Source of the DNA: Bdellovibrio svalbardensis
GTDB lineage: Bacteria > Bdellovibrionota > Bdellovibrionia > Bdellovibrionales > Bdellovibrionaceae
DNA: 64,000 nt
Direction: 5' to 3'
Assembly: GCF_029531655.1 (NCBI RefSeq)
Contig: NZ_JANRMI010000005.1
Location: forward strand, 1-64,000
Under the pieces are notes generated by a model. The model was not told where the DNA came from, did no database searches, and was given only the letters and a program-made list of their open reading frames with translations. A program made the position numbers and the translations under genes. Below are positions 26,149 through 35,571 of the stretch, piece after piece. Each line of letters begins with the position of its first letter. Position 1 is the first letter of the stretch.

Positions 26149-26754
26149 TTATTTTTTAGAACACGTGCATATAATGCCGAGATCCTTCTGCTTTTCGCAG
26201 GAAATGGATCTGTGGTTGGGACGATCGTTCAGCTCGATCTCTTGGATGTCCTTAAAATTCCGGAGATAGGTCGAGACCACATCATTGAGCTTCGTGTCAA
26301 TATAGGAGTACTCGTCTGCTTTGATGGTCGTATTCAATAAAAAGTTATTGATAACGTCCTGTTTGGGATTGATGCGCTGATTCTCAGTGAGTTTGATATC
26401 GGTAATAACGCCTTTGGCGTCGATCTGTTGAAGAATAAGCTCGGACTCGACCTTCTTCTCCCCCTTAAAGGTATTGCGCAGAATCAAATTCATCAGCTGC
26501 TTTTCTGCGTCTTCATACTGGATCTTTCTTTGACGCAGTTGCGATTGAGAGGTCACGAACTTCTCGTCCATCACCTCTTTAAGGCGATTCAAATCAACTT
26601 TGAAGGACAAGCCCTCATCCTGAAGTTCAGGAAAACAGCGCATCAAATTTTCGTAGGAAACAGAGACTGGTTTTACTTTAGAAGCCAGCGCTGGGGATCC
26701 CACAATGCTGGCTGCTAAAATGACAGGCACAAGAATTTGCATTCTATTGAACAT
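26149..26754 (-). CDS. Secreted protein coupled to L,D-transpeptidase
   Basis: 201 residues, signal peptide (MFNRMQILVPVILAASIVGSPALA). No family recognised. Mostly helical with charged segments; three Cys at the end (SISCEKQKDLGIICTCSKK) and one near the start (MRCFPEL) suggest disulfides in the periplasm. Its first 11 bases overlap the end of the L,D-transpeptidase gene, and GAGGG sits inside that gene, so it is translationally coupled to it. A role as a partner, inhibitor or chaperone of the transpeptidase is a guess based on position only. Confidence 0.7.
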   Translation of the reverse strand: MFNRMQILVPVILAASIVGSPALASKVKPVSVSYENLMRCFPELQDEGLSFKVDLNRLKEVMDEKFVTSQSQLRQRKIQYEDAEKQLMNLILRNTFKGEKKVESELILQQIDAKGVITDIKLTENQRINPKQDVINNFLLNTTIKADEYSYIDTKLNDVVSTYLRNFKDIQEIELNDRPNHRSISCEKQKDLGIICTCSKK

Positions 26755-29191
26755 TACCGACCCTCAGGGAAACAGCAGTGGAACCCTTGCTGCCTTCAGC
26801 CTGAACTTTATATACTCCAGGGAAGACCGCTACGAAGTCATCCCCTGTCATAGGAGCTGATACCAGATAGCGAGGGTGCTTCGAGGATATCACATCTCCC
26901 GGGTAGGTCACCCACAATTCTTGCAGAGTCCCGTCGTTACCAAACTGATACAAAGGGTTTAGATCCGAAGGGGATCTGGCATTATTCCAAGCGGAACAAA
27001 CCTCTTTGGCTTCTGAAGAAACCTCACCATATGCATCCAATTTGGGACAGATTTCATAGGTAAAACGCTGAACAAAATCGCGTTCCCAACTGCCGGTCAA
27101 ATAAAGATCACCGAAATTTTCCTTCTCCAAACGATTGAAATGGCGGCCCATAGTAAACATCTCAAGAAGCATTTTCTGCTGCTCCGCTGACTGCGAGAAG
27201 TCGCGATAGATACGGATCTTCTGACCACGCACCGAAGACGGCACCGCGAGCTTTTCAAGATTCAATACCGTATTCTGACCTGCTTGCACATTCACAACAC
27301 CCGGATACATGGAGTTTTCAAAACCAACCAAATAGTCACCCGCTGGAATCGCCTGCGCTTTATTCAAATCCAAAGTCAGTGGAGCATCACAAGATCCACG
27401 TCGAGTCATATCACAACGAACAGCTCTCACCTTTTGGAAGATCTGAAACTTTCCAGGAGTCCCGTTTACCTGCAAATAGCCGGAGCTCGAAGTCACTGTT
27501 TTCGCACTTGGGTCTGCTTCCGCATCTTTTTTATTGGCCAAAGCCCTGCTCAAGCGAAGATCCTGACCATAAACATCGTCCACGAATCGAAGCGCACCAT
27601 TCTCTGATTTCTCGACGGTCAAATACATGAAGTAGACAGGCATCGGCTTGGTCAAATACACCTTGCGCTCCAACTCACGTGGCTTTTCACCCTTGTTCAT
27701 CGGAACAAAGTCTTTGATTGATTGCAGGCTCCACTCCGGCTGATCCTGCAACAAGTAAGCAGCCAGCTCCAGAGGTCTTTCCAAGCGTACACACCCCGAG
27801 CTGCGATGACGCTCATTTTCAGCAAACAAGTTTCTTTCATTCGTATCATGCATGTAAATCGCCCAAGGATTCTGCAACGGGAATTTCACCACTCCCAACG
27901 CGTTTTCCGGACCTGGGTTCTGACGAATATAATAAGAGAACATCTTCGGCGTCATACTGCGCCAGTCGATCATCGATGGATCCACACGCTCATCTGTATT
28001 GGCGTCATATAGATACATGTCGTGCTTTTCCAAGTAACGCGAATCTTCTCGAAGCTTCGGCAATTTATCTTTAATCGCAATACTGTGCGGAACAGTCCAT
28101 GTCGGATTTAAATTTACGAAGGTAATTTGATCTCTCATCGAAGGAGTGCGACGGAATGGCTGACCATTCACGGTGTTGAAATAGAAAACCTGTCCTGATT
28201 CATCTTGCAGACGGAATTCCGTGGTCGCCAAATTGACAAAGATATGACGTTGCTCGATATTCTTAGGCAGCCAACGAAGCTTTTCCATCGTCGCTTCAAC
28301 TTGGGCAATACGCTGGTTCACAGTGTAATTTAAACTGCGCAGAACTTCTGAGCGGGTACCGATCACACCGTCTGGTTTTAGGCCATTTTTTTCTTGATAC
28401 AGTTTCACGACAGTCTCGAACTCGGCATCAAAAGTATTGCCTCCGGCGTTTGAAACAGAATAGCCCAGTTGATTGAGACGATTGCGAATTTGTTGAATCA
28501 CCGGATTTGTGACTCCCCGTTTTAGCACAACGCCCGGAGAGCTGATGGTCACCCAACCGCCCGAAGCTTTTTGATTCTTCAACTGTGCAAGCGCGCCCAA
28601 CAAGTCGGTGTAACGGGAATGTGCCGGTGCCAAGCGATCCAAGCCGGCCATAAGCCCTTGAGGACCAGCAATCACAGCGTTTGCCAATTCGTAGTACTCA
28701 TTAAATTCTTTTTTCTTAAACTTGATATCGGTATCAACCTGCTCGGGATCAAAGCGCCCTGTTGAAAGGTGGGAGGCAAAGCGAATCATCGCTTCACTGG
28801 CAGCCAGCTCAAATGTGATCCAGTTATTTTGATTTGTATTTGCCGCATTATAAAGAGCCTCAACATCCGCATCCCAGTAATCACCCGGATTCAAACCATG
28901 TCGATCAGCCGCTGCCAATATGGATTTGAGCGACTCTGCCATCGCGTTGGGACGACCATCACTCCCCACCCAGATCGCCTGGTAAGAACGTGAAGAGTAG
29001 AGTTTATTTAAAGAATCCGTATGAAGGATAAAGCGTCCCCATGAGGGTTTAATGAGTGGCACCAGAGCCTGGCGCCCCACATAGGCTTGGATTGTTGATG
29101 CCTCACCGAAGGCCTGAGATAAGCTCGGTGCCAACAATGTGACACTCATACCGAAAATAAAGGACTTCTTAATAAGAGACTTCAACGTCAT
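26744..29191 (-). CDS. Large YcbB-like L,D-transpeptidase
   Basis: 815 residues from the ATG at 29191, chosen for GAGG-TTTAAT before it and a clean signal peptide (MTLKSLIKKSFIFGMSVTLLAPSLSQAF). Domains: helical N-terminal region (about 70-220, YcbB-like), a peptidoglycan-binding repeat (NRLNQLGYSVSNAGGNTFDAEFETVVKLYQEKNGLKPDGVIG, about 245-295), then the YkuD catalytic domain with YMHDTNERNLF and HRSSGCVRLERP (catalytic Cys about 465). About 330 residues after the catalytic domain have no clear family. Makes 3-3 cross-links or attaches groups to peptidoglycan in the periplasm; in Bdellovibrio such enzymes can also act on prey wall. Confidence 0.9.
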   Translation of the reverse strand: MTLKSLIKKSFIFGMSVTLLAPSLSQAFGEASTIQAYVGRQALVPLIKPSWGRFILHTDSLNKLYSSRSYQAIWVGSDGRPNAMAESLKSILAAADRHGLNPGDYWDADVEALYNAANTNQNNWITFELAASEAMIRFASHLSTGRFDPEQVDTDIKFKKKEFNEYYELANAVIAGPQGLMAGLDRLAPAHSRYTDLLGALAQLKNQKASGGWVTISSPGVVLKRGVTNPVIQQIRNRLNQLGYSVSNAGGNTFDAEFETVVKLYQEKNGLKPDGVIGTRSEVLRSLNYTVNQRIAQVEATMEKLRWLPKNIEQRHIFVNLATTEFRLQDESGQVFYFNTVNGQPFRRTPSMRDQITFVNLNPTWTVPHSIAIKDKLPKLREDSRYLEKHDMYLYDANTDERVDPSMIDWRSMTPKMFSYYIRQNPGPENALGVVKFPLQNPWAIYMHDTNERNLFAENERHRSSGCVRLERPLELAAYLLQDQPEWSLQSIKDFVPMNKGEKPRELERKVYLTKPMPVYFMYLTVEKSENGALRFVDDVYGQDLRLSRALANKKDAEADPSAKTVTSSSGYLQVNGTPGKFQIFQKVRAVRCDMTRRGSCDAPLTLDLNKAQAIPAGDYLVGFENSMYPGVVNVQAGQNTVLNLEKLAVPSSVRGQKIRIYRDFSQSAEQQKMLLEMFTMGRHFNRLEKENFGDLYLTGSWERDFVQRFTYEICPKLDAYGEVSSEAKEVCSAWNNARSPSDLNPLYQFGNDGTLQELWVTYPGDVISSKHPRYLVSAPMTGDDFVAVFPGVYKVQAEGSKGSTAVSLRVGNVQ

Positions 29192-29304
29192 ATTAAACCT
29201 CGTCGAAGTCATTATTATCAATAAAGGTGCCATGGCCTGAGATGTTTCCCTTGGTTGGGAAAGTTCAAAGTTTTGACAGGAGACTTTTTTGGGCATCACA
29301 CAAA

Positions 29305-29337
29305 AACAAGGCCGTCTCAAAATGAGACAGCCCTGTT
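29305..29337 (-). terminator. Terminator of the papain-fold-like protein gene
   Basis: On the minus strand AACAGGGCTGTCTC, loop ATTTT, GAGACGGCCTTGTT, then TTTTGTG: about 14 bp with two G-T pairs. It separates this gene from the L,D-transpeptidase gene on the same strand. Confidence 0.8.
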
Positions 29338-29364
29338 TCGCTTCATCATAATTTCAATTTTGCT

Positions 29365-31056
29365 CTATTGCTGAGAACTCAAAAACTTCACAATATCCAC
29401 GTTTGGCGGTGCTGCAATACCAGCACCTGGCTTAGGCCCATTCAGCTCCTCCAAAGAGAAATCCATGCGAGCGTCATAGCGGCGCTCATACTGATAGCGC
29501 AGCCATCTTTCCTGAGAATACCAGGCCTTCTTGTTTTCATTGTCAGGGCAAGACGCTATCTCTTGAGGACTCGTGCCTCCCCAACGAAGCTCTGCACAGT
29601 GGTAAGGGTCAAAGCTCATATCGAACAGCCGTTGGCGAGCCTGATCAAGATCCAAAGTCACTGGGCGACCGCTGGTATTCACGTAAGAGAACTGGCAGGC
29701 ACGCGCTTCGCTTTGATATGTTTTTAAAAGATCCTGCGCCAGATTTTTCCCACTGTAGACAATCGTCGGATCCCCCACTTTGTATCTTTGAATCAGATCG
29801 CGTGATTGTGAAACCAGTTCCATATAAGAAACTTTCAACCGTGCATCCCGGGCAGGGCTTGCATAGTTTTCCCATTCCCCGTCAGCACCATAAATATTTA
29901 ATGGCAAACGCAAAGGATGCTCTTTGTTTTGCACGCCAGATTTAAGAGCGGTGGCGACCGCGACCACCCGGTCCTTCAAGCTTCCACAAATATCTGCGAC
30001 GTTTTGGCGCATATCCAAAATAGGATCAATGCGCAAAGTTCCGCTGGCCATTTTTATGCGGAGATAATCATAATATGGCATCGGGTTTCCGTTATATAGA
30101 AACTGCCCCTTCTGCCAAACGCCTCCAGGATCAGGATTGTTGCCATAAAATTGCTCTAAGCTGTATGAGCGCAGTTGATTATTCTTGGCAGCGACAATCT
30201 TGCCACCCACATAGGCTCCATTCGAATCCTGTTTTGCATTCACCACAGCGATCGGACGGAAGTTTTTAAAGCCCGCACCTTGATAAGGATTACTGCGCTC
30301 AAACTTTTGATTGTACATTCCTGAAGTCAGCGTGTTGTCCGGATGAGCGTCAATATAGAAGATATGCCCGTCATCAGTGACTTTATAAATGATGGCCACA
30401 TGTCCGTTCGGATCATAGATCACAGTGCCGGGACGAATCCCATCGCGATCCAATTTCACCGGATAGAAATCAGTGAACAAGACTCCATCTTCAACACCCA
30501 TCATACGGAAGGTCGCAGAGTAAGTAACATCGGTGATAGTGCCATTCAAAAGACTGACGGCATTTGGATACTTGGTTTTTAAAATATCATTCCAGAAAGA
30601 ATCCCAGAATCGCCCTCTGCCTGCTGAATTGCGCGCCAAAATGTCAAACCGACTGGTCACATAGTTTCCAAATGGAGTGTAGCGAATGTCGCCAGAATTC
30701 CCCGGAACATTGCGCGGGCTGATTGAACTCACCACCGACATTGGCAGACCGTTCTTCCAGGCGAAGTAAGAACGCAGGTAATACGGAAGATCCGCACAAT
30801 CTGCATACAGTCTTAAACCTGATGGGTCAGTTCCCGCATAAGGGTTCGCACCACTGCGCAAGCAGGTATCCACCATCTCACACTCACGCCGTTCGACAGC
30901 GGCGCCCAGCCTGGCGACAAATTCGCCAAAATTTCTTTCATCTTGTTCTGTCCAAGTTGACTTCGTAATTCTCCACTCGGAACTCTGAATAAATTCCTGC
31001 TGCGCATATACCTGCGCGCCCAGAGATAAAAACACAAATCCCAAAAGCCATTTCAT
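29365..31056 (-). CDS. Large secreted protein with NlpC/P60- or transglutaminase-like triad
   Basis: 563 residues from the ATG at 31056, preceded by GGGAGGTTGC and giving a signal peptide (MKWLLGFVFLSLGAQVYAQQ). I do not recognise a named family. Residues about 90-260 resemble a papain-type fold: YADCADLPYYLRSYFAWKNG supplies a Cys at a helix start, PNGHVAIIYKV a His and FYIDAHPDN an Asp, in the Cys-His-Asp order of NlpC/P60, CHAP and transglutaminase-like enzymes. The C-terminal 230 residues are helical with paired Cys. Periplasmic or exported; peptidase, amidase or transferase activity is inference. Own terminator; long 329-bp upstream gap. Confidence 0.65.
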   Translation of the reverse strand: MKWLLGFVFLSLGAQVYAQQEFIQSSEWRITKSTWTEQDERNFGEFVARLGAAVERRECEMVDTCLRSGANPYAGTDPSGLRLYADCADLPYYLRSYFAWKNGLPMSVVSSISPRNVPGNSGDIRYTPFGNYVTSRFDILARNSAGRGRFWDSFWNDILKTKYPNAVSLLNGTITDVTYSATFRMMGVEDGVLFTDFYPVKLDRDGIRPGTVIYDPNGHVAIIYKVTDDGHIFYIDAHPDNTLTSGMYNQKFERSNPYQGAGFKNFRPIAVVNAKQDSNGAYVGGKIVAAKNNQLRSYSLEQFYGNNPDPGGVWQKGQFLYNGNPMPYYDYLRIKMASGTLRIDPILDMRQNVADICGSLKDRVVAVATALKSGVQNKEHPLRLPLNIYGADGEWENYASPARDARLKVSYMELVSQSRDLIQRYKVGDPTIVYSGKNLAQDLLKTYQSEARACQFSYVNTSGRPVTLDLDQARQRLFDMSFDPYHCAELRWGGTSPQEIASCPDNENKKAWYSQERWLRYQYERRYDARMDFSLEELNGPKPGAGIAAPPNVDIVKFLSSQQ

Positions 31057-31385
31057 GCAACCTCCCTGTTGACTGATAGTCCGTGCTGAATAACAACTAG
31101 TACGACTCTGATAATTGCCTCCATCCTTCGTAGAACTTTCGTCTATATCAGTCACGCAACTAGCTGAGGAAGTTTGCATCAATTTCCTAACTTTAATCTG
31201 AATAAAGAATTAAGAGATCTCGTTAGACTTGCGATTCACATTTGAGATGTTAAACACCACGAAATCAGTATCGACTTCGTGTCTCCAAAACATTTGCAAA
31301 AACCTACTCTAAAACACTTCCTCGTTGATACCGGACACTTCCTTGTCTAACATCACTTCGAGAAACCATTCGTAAAAGGAATGAA
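31057..31385. other. Intergenic region between divergent genes
   Basis: No gene seen. It must hold the divergent promoters of the secreted protein (minus) and the oxidoreductase (plus), but no strong -35/-10 pair stands out. One inverted pair, CACGAA with TTCGTG around a 12-nt loop, lies at about 31258-31281. Confidence 0.5.
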
Positions 31386-32069
31386 ATGATTTATCCCACT
31401 GATGTTTGCCTAGTTGGAGCCTCCGGCCTTGTTGGCCATGAACTTCTTTTGCTTCTTGCACACCTGGATCAAGTTCGTTCTGTGAGAGCTGTGACTCGTT
31501 CACCTTTAGGGCGCATTCCACCTAAAGCGGAGAATATCATCCTGGATTTCGCCAAAATGGAAGAGCACCTCGATATTTTCAAGGCTCCGATATTTATCTG
31601 CTGCCTTGGTTCAACAATAAAGAAAGCCGGAAGCCAGGAGGCCTTTAAAAAGGTGGATCTGGAGTATGTGCTTCATTTTGCCCGTCTTGCAGAGAAAGCA
31701 AAGGCACAAAAGTTTTTAGTGATCTCTGCCATGGGCGCCGACGCGAACTCCAAGGTGTTTTACAATCAAATCAAAGGTGAGATGGAGAAAGGTCTGCGCG
31801 GCTTGCAAATTCCCCAGGTGGAAATTTTTAGACCCTCTTTAATTTTGGGCGAGCGCAAAGAAAAGCGTACCGGTGAAGACCTGGCTAAGCGCTTCGCGCC
31901 CTTAATGAATAAACTCTTGGTCGGTCCCTTGAAGAAATACCGCCCCATTGAAGCCTCAGATATTGCAAAGGCCATGGCTATCGCCGTTCTCAATTTTCAT
32001 CCAGGGCATTTTATTTACGAATCAGACGAGATTCAAAGAATCGCTGACGGCACTTATCATCAACAATAA
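31386..32069 (+). CDS. NAD(P)-binding Rossmann-fold protein (NmrA/HTATIP2-like)
   Basis: 227 residues. N-terminal dinucleotide-binding motif VCLVGASGLVGHELLLLLAH (GxSGxxG), FICCLGSTIKKAGSQEAFKKVDLEYV, FLVISAMGADANSKVFYNQIKGEME (Ser, Tyr and Lys spaced as in extended/atypical SDRs) and VEIFRPSLILGERKEKRTGED. This is the pattern of the HTATIP2/YbjT-like atypical SDR group. Substrate unknown; may be a redox enzyme or a cofactor sensor. AAGGA precedes the ATG. Ends 1 bp before a very long hairpin. Confidence 0.82.
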   Translation: MIYPTDVCLVGASGLVGHELLLLLAHLDQVRSVRAVTRSPLGRIPPKAENIILDFAKMEEHLDIFKAPIFICCLGSTIKKAGSQEAFKKVDLEYVLHFARLAEKAKAQKFLVISAMGADANSKVFYNQIKGEMEKGLRGLQIPQVEIFRPSLILGERKEKRTGEDLAKRFAPLMNKLLVGPLKKYRPIEASDIAKAMAIAVLNFHPGHFIYESDEIQRIADGTYHQQ

Positions 32070-32070
32070 A

Positions 32071-32153
32071 AAAGGGTACGGACTTACTTTTGGTTGAGAA
32101 AACGCGGCACAAAGTGACGCGGTTGCGCTACCAAAAGTAAGTCCGTACCCTTT
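32071..32153. repeat. Long hairpin, 24-bp perfect stem, bidirectional terminator or small mobile repeat
   Basis: The left arm at 32071-32094 (AAAGGGTACGGACTTACTTT onward) pairs perfectly over 24 bp with the arm at 32130-32153. The 35-nt loop contains GCAC-AAA-GTG and two ACGCGG strings. It fills exactly the gap between convergent genes. As a terminator it would work both ways, but the stem is far longer than needed, so it could be an inserted palindromic element. GGGTACGG recalls the GGTACGGCGTACC family. Confidence 0.85.
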
Positions 32154-32156
32154 CCG

Positions 32157-33368
32157 TTAAGCTTGAAACAAAGAGTCCACGAACTCTTGGGCAGAGAACG
32201 AGCGCAAATCCTGAATACGCTCTCCAACACCAATAAGTTTGATTGGAATTTGCAGTTCTTGAGCAAGACCGACGGCCACGCCACCTTTGGCAGTTCCATC
32301 CATTTTTGTCAGAACCGCACCAGTTAGGCCCAAAGCATTGTGGAACTCCTTGGCTTGCATCAATGCATTTTGGCCAGAGTTTGCATCTAGCACGATCAAG
32401 GTTTCATGTGGAGCCTCAGGAATAACTTTGGACATCACACGCTTCATCTTCTTGATTTCTTCCATCAGATTCGCCTGCGTATGCAATCGTCCCGCGGTGT
32501 CCACGATCACCACATCGTACCCCTGCGCCTTGCCTTTAGCGACAGCCTCAAAAGCCACTCCACTGGGATCTGTAACACCTTCTGGTGAAAAGATTTCGAC
32601 CTTGGCACGATCTGTCCAAACTTTCAGTTGGCCGCCGGCAGCTGCGCGGAAGGTATCACCCGCGGCAACCAAAACTTTTTTACCCTGGCCGGCAAGTTGT
32701 GCTGCAATTTTACCAATCGAAGTTGTTTTTCCTGCGCCATTCACTCCAACGATCATCAGGATTGTTGGACCTGATTCCGCGAAATGAATCTTTTGAAGAA
32801 TGCCATCGCCCGGAGCCGCTGAATGCGAACCTGCAAAAATATGCTTGATCTCTTCCTTCAGGGTTTCGCGCACCAGCTCATAGTCGGCACGTTCTTTTTT
32901 TGAAAGCTTGTCTTCCAAGGCCTTCATCAGTCTTTGTACCGTAATTGGACCCAAATCGCTGGTATAAAGAATTTCCTCAATCTCATCGAGATGTTTGTTG
33001 TTCGATTCAGATTTGAAAAGATTGCGAATACGACCGAAAAGATTTTCTTCCGTTTTCTTTAGAGCCTCACGAAGATCGACCGCCAAGTCGACTTGTTCAA
33101 TGTCAGAAACTATTTGCCCCGTGGAATCAATATGGGCGAGAGGTTCCTCACCGCGATCTTCCGCCAGCTCATGCCCCGCAGGCTGCAATACTTTTTCCTG
33201 TTCTTGTTCCGGCAAGAGTTCACGCTTGGCTTGATACTCAAGTTCCTTCTTTTTTTCTTGGCGCATGGTTTTCCAGAAGCTGAGGAAAATTGCAGCCATG
33301 ATGATCGTCAAAAGAAGTGCCGCCGCACCAAAAAGAATTTCAATCTGTGTTTCGTGACCGGGTGACAT
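32157..33368 (-). CDS. ftsY: Signal recognition particle receptor FtsY
   Basis: 403 residues. GTPase docking SRP-ribosome complexes at the inner membrane. N-terminal TM helix (ILFGAAALLLTIIMAAIFLSFW, 8-30), acidic linker (35-100), then the NG domain: GVNGAGKTTSIGKIAAQLAG (P-loop, about 218-237), DTAGRLHTQANLM, TKMDGTAKGGVAVGLA and GVGERIQDLRSFSAQEFVDSL. Having a real TM anchor differs from E. coli FtsY, which has none, and is seen in several deltaproteobacterial-type FtsY proteins. ATG follows GGAGGGTTT. Lies 102 bp after the FHA protein gene on the same strand. Confidence 0.95.
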   Translation of the reverse strand: MSPGHETQIEILFGAAALLLTIIMAAIFLSFWKTMRQEKKKELEYQAKRELLPEQEQEKVLQPAGHELAEDRGEEPLAHIDSTGQIVSDIEQVDLAVDLREALKKTEENLFGRIRNLFKSESNNKHLDEIEEILYTSDLGPITVQRLMKALEDKLSKKERADYELVRETLKEEIKHIFAGSHSAAPGDGILQKIHFAESGPTILMIVGVNGAGKTTSIGKIAAQLAGQGKKVLVAAGDTFRAAAGGQLKVWTDRAKVEIFSPEGVTDPSGVAFEAVAKGKAQGYDVVIVDTAGRLHTQANLMEEIKKMKRVMSKVIPEAPHETLIVLDANSGQNALMQAKEFHNALGLTGAVLTKMDGTAKGGVAVGLAQELQIPIKLIGVGERIQDLRSFSAQEFVDSLFQA

Positions 33369-33470
33369 AAACCCTCCGTATAAGCGAAAGGTTTAGCTTA
33401 AAATCCGGGGGCTGTGAATGCAGAGGTTCTTTTATTCTGCGCGTTAGAGCTTAATGCTGCGCCACTCGCC

Positions 33471-35570
33471 TCAATGTTGCGCCATTCGGCGACGCTGGAC
33501 TTCCTCGCGATAGAAGTTTCGCTCAAAACGACGATAGGAATCCAGACGGACTTCCGACCCCAATAGGTCTTTCATGCGGGCCAAGGTCTGATTTTCAAAG
33601 ACTCGCATCTTTTCCAAGCCTTCCTTGATGAAATCTGGATGAATTTTCGACTTACGGTCGATCAGCTCCTTCACCAAAGCATTGGAAGCCGATAAAACCT
33701 GCAAAGAGCGCTCTTCATCAACTCTCCAAGTTTTTAACAGATAGTGGGCCGAGGCCTTATAAAGCTTCTGTTGAAACTCAGTGTCCAAATAGATCTCTGG
33801 ATAGTTGCGAGTGTAAATGACCGAGTCAGTATAGGTGTCCTTCAACTCCTCTGCTTGCGGAGGATTGAACTTGCGCTTCTCCAGATCATCCTGGCGCTTC
33901 TTTGCCTCTGCGGCGGCGATCGTTTTAAGCGGCGACTTGTCTTCGCCAATTTTCTCGACCGCAACCTGACTGATGAAGTAAACCAAAGCCCCCATCGCCA
34001 AACCCGCCGTTGCCCAGCGCATCTTTTCGGATTTGCGTTTCTTCATCAAATCTACAGGTTTTGCCGAAGTCATCGAAGATTGCGACAATGAAGCGACCCG
34101 ACCATCAACGGCTTCCAGAATTTGCTGTTCGACTTGGGCCGAGATCAAATTCCACTGCTGTGGCTCCATCAGCTTTACGATCTCGCGCTCTACCAGCGAG
34201 TGAATCTCTTTGACCATCTTTTCTTTTTTTCGAATCACATCGTCTAAGATGTCTTGTTCCATCTTTTGCAGACGTTTTGAATTTTCCAAACGCATTTCTT
34301 CAAGACGTTCTTCTTCCGTTCTGAGGATCTGAGATTTTTCTTTTTCCAACTTTTCATTTAAGAAGATTTTCTGGCCTTCATACTCTTTAAAGAGGTGATT
34401 TTTTTTAGTCTCCAGATCATGGACGTCCATGCTCAGGTGAGCTTGTTTTTCTTGAAGCTTTTTATATTCTTCTTCCAGCTTCTTTCGAGCTTCAGAAATC
34501 TGTTGATTGCTTTTGCTCACAGCCTCCAACTGTTCTGAGCCCGCTGCCAACTTCTTGCTAACTTCAGCCTCCTGAGCCTGGATCAACTGAAGAGCCTCTC
34601 GACCCTTCACCAATTCGTCATCAACTTTTTTCAAGGAATCTTCAAGCTGCAGCAAGGCCTCTTTGTCGCCTTTAATGCTTTCCTGAATTTCCACCACCTG
34701 CAGCTTTGAGGCCTCCACAATACGATCCGCCTCTTCCTGGGCCTTCTTAAGAAGCACCTCTATTTCCTGCTGACCATTGGCACGAGCCGTATCCAACGCC
34801 TCCACCTTCAATCGTTCAGCCTGCAGGGTCGCCTCGGAAATAATATTCTCGACATCACCGCGGGTTTTCTCTTTCAATGTCTGAACATAGACGTCAACTT
34901 CTTCACGTATTTCCTGAGCCATCGTGCGGGCCTCGTGAAGCAGGGTATGACCTTGGCGTTGAAAGTCCGCAAGAATTGCGTCGGCCTCTTTATGGGCCTC
35001 TGACATGCGGGTTTGATAGAATATTTCGCCTTGGGATTGAGCATCGCGGGCCTTTTGATAAATGACTTGCACCCGTTTCTCGGCCTGAGTCTCCCCTTCC
35101 AGGATAATCTGTGCGGCTTTACGTTTTGCTTCATGCAAGATCTTTTCAGCTTGAAAAGGCGCCAAAGAAGGCTGAGCAACTTCCACGTCAGCCTTAGGCT
35201 CTTCCAAGACCGGCTCTTTTTCCGGAGGAAGTTTTGGCAGCTCCATTTCTGGAGGGACTTCCTCGGTTTTAAGATCAATGGCAAGGATATATTCTGATTT
35301 ACCGAGCTGAATTCTGTCAGCGGTAACCACATTTACGGGAGTACTTTGCACAATCCGTGTTCCGTTAATGAACGTTCCATTGGAGGAGTTTTTATCCTCA
35401 ATCCAAATTTGATTCCAACGTCGACTCACGACCAAGTGAACACGACTGATCAAGGTTTCATTAATGGAGATATCGCAATCCAATGAACGACCAATGGTGA
35501 ACGAGTCCTTGTTCACCACTTTCGTAAGCACTTGATCTTTGCGATAGATTGTAACCGTAAACGTATTCAA
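33471..35570 (-). CDS. FHA domain - coiled coil - TM protein of a MotAB-like operon
   Basis: 699 residues. N-terminal FHA domain (about 5-90) with all phosphothreonine-binding elements: FTIGRSLDCDI, TLISRVHLVV and SSNGTFINGT. Residues about 125-500 are a very long coiled coil (EAKRKAAQIILEGETQAEKR and onward). One TM helix follows at about 515-535 (WATAGLAMGALVYFISQVAV), then a periplasmic C-terminal domain of about 165 residues ending in basic helices. I start at TTG 35570: GAGGAG lies 6 bp before, and it comes one base after the MotA-like stop; an in-frame ATG at 35612 lies within that gene. Third gene of the operon. It would sense a phosphorylated partner in the cytoplasm and reach into the periplasm. 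Confidence 0.82.
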   Translation of the reverse strand: MNTFTVTIYRKDQVLTKVVNKDSFTIGRSLDCDISINETLISRVHLVVSRRWNQIWIEDKNSSNGTFINGTRIVQSTPVNVVTADRIQLGKSEYILAIDLKTEEVPPEMELPKLPPEKEPVLEEPKADVEVAQPSLAPFQAEKILHEAKRKAAQIILEGETQAEKRVQVIYQKARDAQSQGEIFYQTRMSEAHKEADAILADFQRQGHTLLHEARTMAQEIREEVDVYVQTLKEKTRGDVENIISEATLQAERLKVEALDTARANGQQEIEVLLKKAQEEADRIVEASKLQVVEIQESIKGDKEALLQLEDSLKKVDDELVKGREALQLIQAQEAEVSKKLAAGSEQLEAVSKSNQQISEARKKLEEEYKKLQEKQAHLSMDVHDLETKKNHLFKEYEGQKIFLNEKLEKEKSQILRTEEERLEEMRLENSKRLQKMEQDILDDVIRKKEKMVKEIHSLVEREIVKLMEPQQWNLISAQVEQQILEAVDGRVASLSQSSMTSAKPVDLMKKRKSEKMRWATAGLAMGALVYFISQVAVEKIGEDKSPLKTIAAAEAKKRQDDLEKRKFNPPQAEELKDTYTDSVIYTRNYPEIYLDTEFQQKLYKASAHYLLKTWRVDEERSLQVLSASNALVKELIDRKSKIHPDFIKEGLEKMRVFENQTLARMKDLLGSEVRLDSYRRFERNFYREEVQRRRMAQH

Positions 35571-35571
35571 A

